Shown here in pieces: positions 33,141 to 44,752 of a stretch of DNA of 64,000 bases. The stretch covers positions 23,824,501-23,888,500 of the forward strand of contig NC_079879.1 in assembly GCF_029227915.1 (NCBI RefSeq), read 5' to 3'. Below the pieces are notes generated by a model. That model was given only the letters and a program-made list of their open reading frames with translations. It was not told where the DNA came from and did not search any database. The position numbers and the translations under genes are program-made. Positions within the stretch are counted from its first letter, which is position 1. Each line of letters opens with the position of its first letter. This stretch comes from Hydractinia symbiolongicarpus. Its lineage: Eukaryota > Cnidaria > Hydrozoa > Anthoathecata > Hydractiniidae.

Positions 33141-33690
33141 CAGTTGAAATGTAAATTGCAATGTGACACTTTTACCTAAAATCAATAGTATCTCTCAAAA
33201 CGCAGGTGCTGAGAGGCAAAACTTGAGAAAGTGGCAAGTAATAGACCAGTGCACACAGCGTGCTCCACAGAATTCTATCTAACTTGAATACGGATAATAG
33301 GCTTTGCGTTCAAGTTTCTGGCCATTTTCTTCTTTAGCTTCAATTAACACATCGGCTGGAAGAAACTGCGGGAAAGAAAGAGGAGAAAGCTGTATTTATG
33401 CTTTAGTCCTTGTTTTTGACATACGTGTTAACGATTACATGCGAATTACGCCACAAGCTTTGTTGATTTCTCAGGGGTTGACAGGAGAAACTACGCAACA
33501 TTTAACATAATACAATTTTTGTTTGAGAGAAAGTTCTTACCAAAAATATGACACAGTCACATACGGCATGGGTAAAAAATCGATGAATTTAAACTAATAT
33601 GCGACTCCTTTAACAAATTAATAATTAGAAACCTTTAGCTAGGGCTGGTTTGTAGCATTTGCGCCAAGATGTACTCAAAGAATTCTACGT

Positions 33691-33771
33691 GCTGCGATGG
33701 CCGAGTGGTTAAGGCGTTTGACTCGAAATCAAATGGGATATCCCGCGCAGGTTCGAATCCTGCTCGCAGCG
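33691..33771 (+). tRNA. tRNA-Ser(CGA), fully paired
   Basis: Identical to the copy at 19816. Its downstream spacer switches family at about 33938. Confidence 0.93.
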
Positions 33772-34326
33772 CAGATGAAATGGAAAATGCAATGTGACAC
33801 TTTTACCTAAAATCAATAGTATCCCACAAAACGCAAATACCAAGAGGCAGGATTTGAAAAAGTCGCAAGTAATACACCAGTGCACACATATACACGGCAT
33901 GCTCCACAAAATTCTACCTAACTTGAATGCCGATAATAGGCCTTGCGTTCAAGTTTCTGCCCATTTGCTTCTTTTGCTTCAATAAACACATCGGCTGAAA
34001 AATTATGGGAAAGAAGAGGATAAAGCTATATTAAAACTTTATTCCTTGTTTTTGACATACGTGTTAATGATTACATGTGAATTACGCCACAGGTTTTTTA
34101 GATTTTACATGGGATGACAGGAGACACTACGCAACATTTAATATACTGCAATTTTTTTTTGAGAGAAAGTTCTTACTGAAAATATGGCACATTCACATAC
34201 AGCATATGTAACAACTGCATATTTACAAAGTACTATACGACTTCTTTAGCAAATTAATAATTGGAAACCTTTAGCTAGGGCTGGTTTGTAGCATTTGCGC
34301 CAAGATGTACTCAAAGAAATCTACGT

Positions 34327-34407
34327 GCTGCGATGGCCGAGTGGTTAAGGCGTTTGACTCGAAATCAAATGGTTTATCCCGCACAGGTTCGAATCCTGTT
34401 CGCAGCG
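34327..34407 (+). tRNA. tRNA-Ser(CGA), altered variable arm
   Basis: Variable arm GGTTTATCCC as at 24254; all other stems as reference. Confidence 0.83.
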
Positions 34408-34955
34408 CAGTTAAAATGGAAAATTCAATGTGACACTTTTACCTAAAATCAGTGGTATCCGGCAAAACGCAGGTGCTGAGAGGCATGATTTGGGAAATTG
34501 CAAGTAATAGACCAGTGCACACAGCATGCTCCACAGAATTCTATCTAACTTGAATACGGATAATAGGCTTTGCGTTCAAGTTTCTGGCCATTTGCTTCTT
34601 TTGCTTCAATTAACACATCGGCTGGAAGAAATGCGGGAAAAAAAGAGGAGAAAGCTGTATTTATGCTTTAGTCCTTGTTTTTGACATACGTGTTAACGAT
34701 TACATGCGAATTACGCCACAAGCTTTGTTGATTTCTCAGGGGCTGACAGGAGAAACTACGCAACATTTAACATAATACAATTTTTGTTTGAGAGAAAGTT
34801 CTTACCAAAAATATGACACAGTCACATACGGCATGGGTAAAAAATCGATGAATTCAAACTAGTATGCGACTCCTTTAACAAATTAATAATTAGAAACCTT
34901 TAGCTAGGGCTGGTTTGTAGCATTTGCGCCAAGATGTACTCAAAGAAATCTACGT

Positions 34956-35036
34956 GCTGCGATGGCCGAGTGGTTAAGGCGTTTGACTCGAAATCAAATG
35001 GGATATCCCGCGCAGGTTCGAATCCTGTTCGCAGCG
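34956..35036 (+). tRNA. tRNA-Ser(CGA), no close terminator
   Basis: Same as the copy at 24883 (G49-U65; downstream TTTC). Confidence 0.88.
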
Positions 35037-35583
35037 CAGTTGAAATGAAAAATTCAATGCGACAGTTTCACCTAAAATCAATAGTATCCCCCAAAACGCG
35101 GGTGCAGAGACGCAAAAGTTGAGAAAGTGGCAAGTAATAGACCAGTGCACACAGCATGCTCCACAAAATTCTACCTAACTTGAATACTGATAATAGGCCT
35201 TGCGTTCAAGTTTCTGGCCATTTGCTTCTTTTGCTTCAATAAACACATCGGCTGAAAAATTATGGGAAAGAAGAGGATAAAGCTATATTAAAACTTTATT
35301 CCTTGTTTTTGACATACGTGTTAATGATTACATGTGAATTACGCCACAGGTTTTTTAGATTTCACATGGGATGACAGGAGACACTACGCAACATTTAATA
35401 TACTGAAATTTTTTTTTGAGAGAAAGTTCTTACTGAAAATATGGCACATTCACATACAGCATATGTAACAACTGCATATTTACAAAGTAGTATACGACTT
35501 CTTTAGCAAATTAATAATTGGAAACCTTTAGCTAGGGCGTGTTTGTAACGCTTGCGCGAAGATGTACTGAAAAATATCTACGT

Positions 35584-35664
35584 GCTGCGATGGCCGAGTG
35601 GTTAAGGCGTTTGACTCGAAATCAAATGGGATATCCCGCGCAGGTTCGAATCCTGTTCGCAGCG
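35584..35664 (+). tRNA. tRNA-Ser(CGA), no close terminator
   Basis: As reference except G49-U65; downstream TTTC. The 5' flank has the GTACTGAAAAATATC variant seen before 26769. Confidence 0.87.
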
Positions 35665-36214
35665 CAGTTAAAATGAAAAATTCAATGCGACAGTTTCACC
35701 TAAAATCAATAGTATCTCTCAAAACGCAAGTGCTGAGAGGCAAAACTTGAGAAAGTGGCAAGTAATAGACCAGTGCACACAGCGTGCTCCACAGAATTCT
35801 ATCTAACTTGAATTTGGATAATAGGCTTTGCGTTCAAGTTTCTGGCCATTTTCTTCTTTAGCTTCAATTAACACATCGGCTGGAAGAAACTGCGGGAAAA
35901 AAAGAGGAGAAAGCTGTATTTATGCTTTATTCCTTGTTTTTGACATACGTGTTAACGATTACATGTGAATTACGCCACAGGTTTTTTAGATTTCACATGG
36001 GATGACAGGAGACACTACGCAACATTTAATATACTGCAATTTTTTTTTGAGAGAAAGTTCTTACTGAAAATATGGCACATTCACATACAGCATATGTAAC
36101 AACTGCATATTTACAAAGTAGTATACGACTTCTTTAACAAATTAATAATTGGATACCTTTAGTTAGGGCGTGTTTGTAAAGTTTCCGCGAAGATGTACTC
36201 AAAGAAATCTACGT

Positions 36215-36241
36215 GCCGCGATGGCCGAGTGGTTAAGGCGA
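36215..36241 (+). pseudogene. truncated tRNA-Ser fragment
   Basis: Only the acceptor 5' strand (GCCGCGA, one change) and the D arm remain. At about 36241 the sequence jumps to spacer (TTTCTGGCCATTTGCTTC) that normally lies about 240 bp further on, so anticodon, T arm, B box and terminator are deleted. Confidence 0.9.
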
Positions 36242-36620
36242 TTGTTTCTGGCCATTTGCTTCTTTAGCTTCAATTAACACATCGGTTGGAAAAGAATGCG
36301 GGAAAGAAGAGGAGAAAGCTAAGTTTAAATTTTAATCCTTGTTTTTGACATACGTGTTAATGATTATATGTGAATTACGCCACAGGTGTTTTTGCTTTTA
36401 CATGGGATTACAGGAGAAACTACGCAACATTTAACATAATGCAATTTTTGTTTGTGAAAAATTTCTTACCGAAAATATGACACAGTCACATACGGCATGT
36501 GTAACAAATGGATGAATATAAACTAGTATACGACTCCTTTAACAAATTAATAATTAGAAACCTTTAGCTAGGGCTGGTTCGTATCAATTGCGCAAAGATG
36601 TTTCTCATTGAAAACTATGT

Positions 36621-36701
36621 GCTGTGATGGCTGAGTGGTTAAGGTGTTTGACTCGAAATCAAATGGGATATCCCGCACAGGTTCAAATCATGTTCGCAGT
36701 G
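36621..36701 (+). tRNA. tRNA-Ser-like(CGA), degenerate
   Basis: Identical to the copy at 27400, exactly 9221 bp away. Confidence 0.55.
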
Positions 36702-37251
36702 CAGTTGAAATGTAAATTGCAATGTGACACTTTTACCTAAAATCATTAGTATCTGTCAAAACGCTGGTGCTGAGAAGCAAAGGTTGAGAAAGTCGCAAGT
36801 AATAGACCAGTGCACACAGCATGCTCCACGGAATTCAATCTACCTTGAATATGGATAATACGCTTTGTGTTTAAGAATCTGGCCATTTGCTTCTTTAGCT
36901 TCAATTAACACATCGGCTGGAAAAAAATGCGGGAAAGAAAAGGAGAAAGCTAAGTTTAAATTCTTTTTCCTTGTTTTTGACATACGTTTTAATGATTACA
37001 TGTGCATTACGCCACAGGTTTTTTTAGATTTCACATGGGATGACAGGAGACACTACGCAACATTTAATATATTGCAATTTTTTTTGAGAGAAAGTTCTTA
37101 CTGAGAAAATGGCACAGTCACATACGGCATGTGCAACAACTGCATATTTACAAAGTAGTATACGATTTCTTTAACAAATTACTAATTGGAAACCTTTAGC
37201 TAGGGCGTGTTTGCAACGTTTGCGCGAAGATGTACTCAAGGAAATCTACGT

Positions 37252-37332
37252 GCTGCGATGGCCGAGTGGTTAAGGCTTTTGACTCGAAATCAAATGGGAT
37301 ATCCCGCACAGGTTCGAGTCCTGTTCGCAGCG
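37252..37332 (+). tRNA. tRNA-Ser(CGA)
   Basis: Identical to the copy at 28031 (+9221). Confidence 0.85.
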
Positions 37333-37879
37333 CAGTTGAAATGGAAAATTCAATGTGTCAGTTTTACCTATAGTCAATAGTATCCCCCAAAACGCTGGTG
37401 CACAGAGGCAAAATCTGAGAAAGTGGCAAGTAATAAACCAGTGCACACAGCATGCTCCACAAAATTCTACCTAACTTGAATACTGATAATAGGCTTTGCG
37501 TTCAAGTTTCTGGTCATTTGCTTCTTTAGCTTCAATTAACACTTCGGCTGGAAAAAATGCGGGAAAGACAAGGAGAAAGCTAAGTTTAATTTTTTTCCTT
37601 GTTTTTGACATACGTGGTAATGATTACATGTGAATTACGCCACAGGTTTTTAAGATTTCACATGGGATGACAGGAGACACTACTCAACATTTAAGATAAT
37701 GCAATTTTTTTTTTAGAGAAAGTTCTTACTGAAAATATGGCACAGTGACATACGGCATGTGTAACAACTGCATATTTACAAAGTAGTATACGACTTCTTT
37801 AACAAATTACTAATTGGAAACCTTTAGCTAGGGCGCGTTTGTAACGCTTGCGCGAAGATGTACTCAAAGATAGCTACGT

Positions 37880-37960
37880 GCTGCGATGGCCGAGTGGTTA
37901 AGGCGTTTGGATCGAAATCAAATGGAATATCCCGCACAGGTTCGAATCCTGTTTGCAGCG
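37880..37960 (+). tRNA. tRNA-Ser(CGA), altered anticodon loop
   Basis: Identical to the copy at 28659 (+9221). Confidence 0.75.
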
Positions 37961-38509
37961 CAGTTGAAATGGAAAATTCAATGCGACAGTTTTACCTAAA
38001 ATCAATAGTATCCCTCAAAACCCTGGCGCAGAGAGGCAAAGGTTGAGAAAGTGGCAAGTAATAGACCAGTGCACACAGCATGCTCCACAAAATTTTACCT
38101 AACTTAAATGCCGATAGCAGGCTTTGCATTCATATTTTTAACCACTTACTTCTTTAGCTTCAATTAACACACCGGCTGGAAAAAAATGCAGGAAAGAAGA
38201 GGAGAAAGCTATATTTAAACTTTAGTCTTTGTTTTTGACATACGTGTCAATGATTACATGCCAATTATGCCACAAGCTGTGTTGTTTCAAATGGGTTAAC
38301 AGGAGAAACTACGCAACATTGAACATAATGCAATCTTTGTTTGAGAGAAAGTTCTTATCGAAAGTATGACACAGTCACATACGGCATGTGCAACAAATGG
38401 ATGAATACAAACTAGTATACGACTCCTTTAACAAATTAATAATTAGAAACCTTTAGCTAGGGCTGGTTTGTAACATTTGCACGAAGATGTTTCTCAATGA
38501 AAACTATGG

Positions 38510-38590
38510 TCTGTGATGGCTGAGTGGTTAAGGCGTTTGACTCGAAATCAAATGGGATATCCCGCAAAGGTTCGAATCCTGTTCGCAGCG
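38510..38590 (+). tRNA. tRNA-Ser-like(CGA), TCTGTGA subfamily
   Basis: Counterpart of 29289 (+9221) but with an intact B box. T stem AAAGG/CCTGT has one mismatch; the 1-72 pair is broken. Confidence 0.55.
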
Positions 38591-39112
38591 CAGTTGAAAT
38601 GTAAAATGCAATGTGACACTTTTACCTAAAATCAATAGTATCTCTCCAAACGCTGGTGCAGAGAGACACAATGTGAGAAAGTGGCAAGTAATAGACCAGT
38701 GCACACAGCATGCTCCACAAAATTCTACCTAACTTGAATACTGATAATAGGCTTTGCATTTAAACAATTAACACATCGGCCGAAAGAAAATGCAGGAAAG
38801 AAGAGGAGAAAGCTAAGTTTGAATTTTATTCCTTGTTTTTGACATACGTGTTAATGATTACATGTGAATTACGCCACAGGCATTTTAGATTTCACATGGG
38901 ACGACAGGAGAAACTACGCAACATTTACTATAATGCAGCTTTTTTTTGAGAGACAGTTCTTACCGAAAAACTGGCACAGTCACATACCACATGTGCAACA
39001 AATGGATTTTTACAAACTAGTATAGGACTTCTTTAACCAATCACTAATTAGAAACCTTTAGCTAGAGCTGGTTTGTAACGTTTCGCAAAGATGTACTCAA
39101 AGAAATCTACGT

Positions 39113-39193
39113 GCTGCGATGGCCGAGTGGTTAAGGCGTTTGACTCGAAATCAAATGGGATATCCCGCACAGGTTCGAATCCTGTTCGCAGCG
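39113..39193 (+). tRNA. tRNA-Ser(CGA), reference type
   Basis: Identical to 29892 (+9221). Confidence 0.95.
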
Positions 39194-39740
39194 CAGTTGA
39201 AATGTAAAATGCAATGTACCACTTTTACCTAAAATCAGTAGTATCTCTCAAAACGCTGGTGCTGAGAGGCAAAATTTGAGAAAGTCGCAAGTAATAGACC
39301 AGTGCACACAGCATGCTCCACAGAATTCTATCTAACTTGAATACGGCTAATTGGCTTTGCGTTCAAGTTTCTGGCCATTTGCTTTTTTAGCTTCAATTAA
39401 TACATCGGCTGGAAAAAAATGCGGGAAAGACAAGGAGAAAGCTAAGTTTAAATTTTTTTTCTTGTTTTTGACATACGTGTTAATGATTACATGTGAATTA
39501 CGCCACAAGCTTTGTTGATTTCACATGGGTTGAGAGGAGAAACTACGCAACATTTAATATAATGCAAATTTTTTGAGAGAAATTGCTTACCGAAAATATC
39601 ACACAGTCACATACGGCATGTGTAACAAATGGATGTTTACAAACTAGTATAGGACTTCTTTACCAATTTAATAATTAGAAACCTTTAGCTAGGGCTGGTA
39701 TGTAACATTTGCGCAAAGATGTGCTCAAAGAATTCTTCGT

Positions 39741-39821
39741 GCTGCGATGGCCGAGAGGTTAAAGCGTTTGACTCGATATCAAATGGGATATCCCGCACAG
39801 GTTCGAATCCTGTTCGCAGCG
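39741..39821 (+). tRNA. tRNA-Ser(CGA), altered D arm and U37
   Basis: Counterpart of 30520 with an added A to T at position 37 and a restored Watson-Crick 6-67 pair. Confidence 0.7.
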
Positions 39822-40370
39822 CAGTTGAAATGGAAAATTCAATGTGACACTTTTACCTAAAATCAGTAGTATCCCCCAAAACGCAAATACCAAGTGGCAA
39901 GATTTGAGAAAGTCGCAAGTAATAGACCAATGCACAAAGCATGCTCCACAAAATTCTACCTAACTTGAATGCCGATAACAGGCTTTGCGTTCAAGTTTCT
40001 GGCCATTTGCTTCTTTAGCTTCAATTAACACATCGGCTGAAAAAAAATGCGGGAAAGAAGAGGAGAAAGCTAAGTTTAAACTTTAGTCTTTGTTTTTGAC
40101 GTACGTGTCAATGATTACATGCGAATTACGCCACAAGCTGTGTTGATTTCATATGGGTTGACAGGAGAAACTACGCAACATTTAACATAATGCAATTTTT
40201 GTTTGAGAGAAAGTTCTTACCAAAAATATGACACAGTCACATACGGCATGTGTAACAAATGGATGAATACAAACTAGTATACGAATCCTTTAACAAATTA
40301 ATAATTAGAAACCTATAGCTAGAGCTGGTTTGTAACGTTTCTGCAAAGATGTACTTAAAGAAATCTGCGT

Positions 40371-40451
40371 GCTGCGATGGCCGAGTGGTTAAGGCGTGTG
40401 ACTCGAAATCACATGAGATATCCCGCGCAAGTTCGAATCCTGCTTGCAGCG
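40371..40451 (+). tRNA. tRNA-Ser(CGA), compensated anticodon stem
   Basis: Anticodon stem TGTGA/TCACA: paired change at 28 and 42. T stem GCAAG/CCTGC has an A-C at 52-62, and the B box begins AG. Confidence 0.75.
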
Positions 40452-40974
40452 CAGTTGAAATTGAGAATGCAATGTACCACTTTTACCTAAAATCAGTAGT
40501 ATCGCGCAAAAGGCAGATGCTCAGAGGAATGATTTGAGAAAGTCGCAAGTAATAGACTAGTGCACACAGCATGCTCCACAAAGTTCTACCTAACTTGAAT
40601 GCCGATAGCAGGCGTTGCATTTAAGCAATTAACACATCTGCCGAAAGAAAATGCGGGAAAGAAAAGGAGAAAGCTAAGTTTAAATTTTTTTCCTTGTTGT
40701 TGACATACCTGTTAATGATTACATGTGAATTACGCCACAAGTTTTTTAGATTTCACATGGGATGACAGGAGAAACTACGCAACATTTACTATAATGCAGC
40801 TTTTTTTTGAGAGACAGTTCTTACCGAAAAACTGGCCCAGTCACATACCACATGTGCAACAAATGGATTTTTACAAACTAGTATAGGACTTCTTTAACCA
40901 ATTACTAATTAGAAACCTTTAGCTGGAGCTGGTTTGTAACGTTTCCGCAAAGATGTACTCAAAGAAATCTACTT

Positions 40975-41055
40975 GCTGCGATGGCCGAGTGGTTAAGGCG
41001 TTTGACTCGAAATCAAATGGGATATCCCGCACAGGTTCGGATCCTGTTCGCAGCG
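40975..41055 (+). tRNA. tRNA-Ser(CGA), A58 variant
   Basis: T loop TTCGGAT replaces the near-invariant A58 with G, which also alters the B box. Otherwise as reference. Confidence 0.78.
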
Positions 41056-41604
41056 CAGATGGAATGGAAAATTCAATGTGACACTTTTACCTAAAATCAG
41101 TAGTATCCCCCAAAACGCAAATACCAAGAGGCAAGATTTGAGAAAGTCGCAAGTAATAGACCAGTGCACACAGCATGCTCCACGGAATTCTATCTAACTT
41201 GAAAACGGATAATAGGCTTTGCGTTCAAGTTTCTGTCCATTCGCTTCTTTAGCTTTAATTAATACATCGGCTGGAAAAAAATGCGGGAAAAGCAACGAGA
41301 AAGCTAAGTTTAAGTTTTTTTCCTTGTTTTTGACATACGTGTTAATGATTACATGTGAATTACGCCACATTCATTTTAGATTTCACATGAGATGACAGGA
41401 GAAACTACGCAACATTTACTATAATGCAGCTTTTTTTTGAGAGACAGTTCTTACCGAAAAACTGGCACAGTCACATACCACATGTGCAACAAATGGATTT
41501 TTACAAACTAGTATAGGATTTCTTTAACCACTTACTAATTAGAAACCTTTAGCTAGAGCTGGTTTGTAACGTTTCCGCAAAGATGTACTCAAAGAAATCT
41601 ACGT

Positions 41605-41685
41605 GCTGCGATGGCCGAGTGGTTAAGGCGTTTGACTCGAAATCAAATGGGATATCCCGCACAGGTTCGAATCCTGTTTGCAGCG
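41605..41685 (+). tRNA. tRNA-Ser(CGA)
   Basis: As reference with a G-U pair at 6-67. Confidence 0.92.
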
Positions 41686-42206
41686 CAGTTGAAATGTAAA
41701 TTGCAATGTGACACTTTTACCTAAAATCAATAGTATCTCTCAAAACGCAGGTGCTGAGAGGCAAAATTTGAGAAAGCCGCAAGTAATAGACCAGTGCACA
41801 CAGCATGCTCCACAAAGTTCTACCTAACTTGAATGTCGATAGCAGGCGTTGCGTTTAAGCACTTAACACATCGGCCGAAAGAAAATGCGGGAAAGAAAAG
41901 GAGAAAGCTAAGTTTAAATTTTTTTCCTTGTAGTTGACATACGTGTTAATGATTACATGTGAATTACGCCACAAGTTTTTTAGATTTCACATGGGATAAC
42001 AGGAGAAACTACGCAACATTTAATATAATGCAAATTTTTTGAGAGAAATTGCTTACCGAAAATATGACACAGTCACATACGGCATGTGTAACAAATGGAA
42101 GTTTACAAACTAGTATAGGACTTCTTTACCAAGTTAATAATTAGAAACATTTAGCTAGGGCTGGTATGTAACATTTGCGCAAAGATGTGCTCAAAGAATT
42201 CTACGT

Positions 42207-42287
42207 GCTGCGAAGGCCGAGTGGTTAAAGCGTTTAACTCGAAATCCAATGGGATATCCTGCACATGTTCGAATCCTGTTCGCAGCG
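42207..42287 (+). tRNA. tRNA-Ser-like(CGA), degenerate
   Basis: U8 is changed to A, the anticodon stem TTTAA/TCCAA has two mismatches, and the T stem and B box are altered (TGTTCGAATCC). Confidence 0.5.
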
Positions 42288-42809
42288 CAGTTGAAATGGA
42301 AAATTCAATGTGACAGTTTTACCTAAAATCAATAGTATCCCCCAAAACGCGGCTGCAGAGAGACAATATTTGAGAAAGTGGCAAGTAATAGACCAGTGCA
42401 CACAGCATGCTCCAAAAAAATTCTACCTAACTTGAATACTGATAATAGGCTTTGCGTTTAAACAATTAACACATCGGCCGAAAGAAAATGCGGGAAAGAA
42501 AAGGAGAAAGCTAAGTTTAAATTTTATTCTTGGCTTTTGACATACGTGTCAATGACTACATGCGAAGTACGCCACAAGCTTTGTTGATTTCACATGGGTT
42601 GAGAGGAAAAACTACGCAACATTTAATATAATGCAAATTTTTTGAGAGAAATTGCTTACCGAAAATATCACACAGTCACATACGGCATGTGTAACAAATG
42701 GATGTTTACAAACTAGTATAGGACTTCTTTACCAATTTAATAATTAGAAACATTTAGCTAGGGCTGGTATGTAACATTTGCGCAAAGATGTGCTCAAAGA
42801 ATTCTACGT

Positions 42810-42890
42810 GCTGCGATGGCCGAGAGGTTAAAGCGTTTGACTCGAAATCAAATAGGATATCCCGCACAGGTTCGAATCCTGTTCGCAGCG
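42810..42890 (+). tRNA. tRNA-Ser(CGA), altered D arm
   Basis: D arm as in 19185; variable arm AGGATATCCC. Acceptor and T stems fully paired. Confidence 0.75.
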
Positions 42891-43439
42891 CAGTTGAAAT
42901 GGAAAATTCAATGTGACACTTTTACCTAAAATCAGTAGTATCCCCCAAAACGCAAGTACCAAGTGGCAAGATTTAAGAAAGTCGCAAATAATAGACCAAT
43001 GCACAAAGCATGCTCCACAAAATTCTACCTAACTTGAATGCCGATAACAGGCTTTGCGTTCAAGTTTCTGACCATTTGCTTCTTTAGCTTCAATTAACAC
43101 ATCGGCTGAAAAAAAATGCGGGAAAGAAGAGGAGAAAGCTAAGTTTAAACTTTAGTCTTTGTTTTTGACATACGTGTCAATGATTACATGCGAATTACGC
43201 CACAAGCTGTGTTGATTTCACATGGGTTGACAGGAGAAACTACGCAACATTTAACATAATGCAATTTTTGTTTGAGAGAAAGTTCTTACCAAAAATATGA
43301 CACAGTCACATACGGCATGTGTAACAAATGGATGAATACAAACTAGTATACGAATCCTTTAACAAATTAATAATTAGAAACCTATAGCTAGAGCTGGTTT
43401 GTAACGTTTCTGCAAAGATGTACTTAAAGAAATCTGCGT

Positions 43440-43520
43440 GCTGCGATGGCTGAGTGGTTAAGGCGTGTGACTCGAAATCACATGAGATATCCCGCGCAAG
43501 TTCGAATCCTGCTTGCAGCG
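43440..43520 (+). tRNA. tRNA-Ser(CGA), compensated anticodon stem
   Basis: As the copy at 40371 with an additional C to T in the A box. Confidence 0.72.
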
Positions 43521-44041
43521 CAGTTGAAATGTAAATTGAAATGTGACACTTTTACCTAAAATCAATAGTATCTCTCAAAACGCAGGTGCTGAGAGGCAAA
43601 ATTTGAGAAAGCCGCAAGTAATAGACCAGTGCACACAGCATGCTCCACAAAGGTCTACCTAACTTGAATGTCGATAGCAGGCGTTGCGTTTAAGCACTTA
43701 ACACATCGGCCGAAAGAAAATGCGGGAAAGAAAAGGAGAAAGCTAAGTTTAAATTTTTTTCCTTGTTGTTGACATACGTGTTAATGATTACATGTGAATT
43801 ACGCCACAAGTTTTTTAGATTTCACATGGGATGACAGGAGAAACTACGCAACATTTAATATAAAGCAAATTTTTTGAGAAAAATTGCTTACCGAAAATAT
43901 GACACAGTCACATACGGCATGTGTAACAAATGGATGTTTACAAACTAGTATAGGACTTCTTTACCAAGTTAATAATTAGAAACATTTAGCTAGGGCTGGT
44001 ATGTAACATTTGCGCAAAGATGTGCTCAAAGAATTCTACGT

Positions 44042-44122
44042 GCTGCGATGGCCGAGTGGTTAAAGCGTTTAACTCGAAATCCAATGGGATATCCTGCACA
44101 GGTTCGAATCCTGTGTGCAGCG
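44042..44122 (+). tRNA. tRNA-Ser-like(CGA), degenerate
   Basis: Anticodon stem TTTAA/TCCAA has two mismatches and the acceptor 3' strand GTGCAGC breaks pair 7-66. The B box is intact. Confidence 0.55.
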
Positions 44123-44671
44123 CAGTTATAATGGAAAATGCAATGTGGCACTTTTACCTAAAATCAGTAGTATCCTGCAAAACGCAGGTGCTGAGAGGCA
44201 TGATTTGAGAAATTTGCAAGTAATAGACCAGTGCACACAGCATGCTCCACAAAATTCTACCTAACTTGAATGCCGATAACAGGCTTTGCGTTTAAGTTTC
44301 TGGCCATTTGCTTCTTTAGCTTCAATTAACACATCGGCTGTAAAAAAATGCGGGAAAGAAGAGCAGAAAGCTAAGTTTGAATTTTATTCGTTGTTTTTGA
44401 CATACGTGTTAATGATTACATGTGAATTACGCCACAGGCATTTTAGATTACACATGGGACGACAGGAGAAACTACGCAACATTTACTATAATGCAGCTTT
44501 TTTTTGAGAGACAGTTCTTACCGAAAAACTGGCACAGTCACATACCACATGTGCAACAAATGGATTTTTACAAACTAGTATAGGACTTCTTTAACCAATT
44601 ACTAATTAGAAACCTTTAGCTGGAGCTGGTTTGTAACGTTTCCGCAAAGATGTACTCAAAGAAATCTACGT

Positions 44672-44752
44672 GCTGCGATGGCGGAGTGGTTAAGGCGTTT
44701 GACTCGAAATCAAATGGGATATCCCGCACAGGTTCGAATCCTGTTCGCAGCG
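44672..44752 (+). tRNA. tRNA-Ser(CGA), D-stem variant
   Basis: A box reads TGGCGGAGTGG, putting G-G at 12-23. Otherwise identical to the reference. Confidence 0.82.

Larger units (their letters stand above)
30605..33938 (+). repeat. second 1270-bp dimer block
   Basis: Same dimers as at 19270-23700, with landmarks at 30764, 32034 and 33304. It ends inside a spacer at about 33938, where the sequence switches to the 1258-bp dimer family. Confidence 0.85.
30036..39256 (+). repeat. array superunit 2 (9221 bp)
   Basis: Same block order as superunit 1 with fewer dimers. Units at 27400, 28031, 28659, 29289, 29892 and 30520 recur at exactly +9221 (36621, 37252, 37880, 38510, 39113, 39741) with almost no base changes. 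A third copy begins at 39257 and diverges after about 39825. Confidence 0.8.

Noticed and set aside
41400-41500. 5S rRNA or U6/U1 snRNA genes inside the spacer
   Set aside because: No 5S internal control region or known snRNA core sequence is present; only a short donor-like motif was seen and is listed as speculative.
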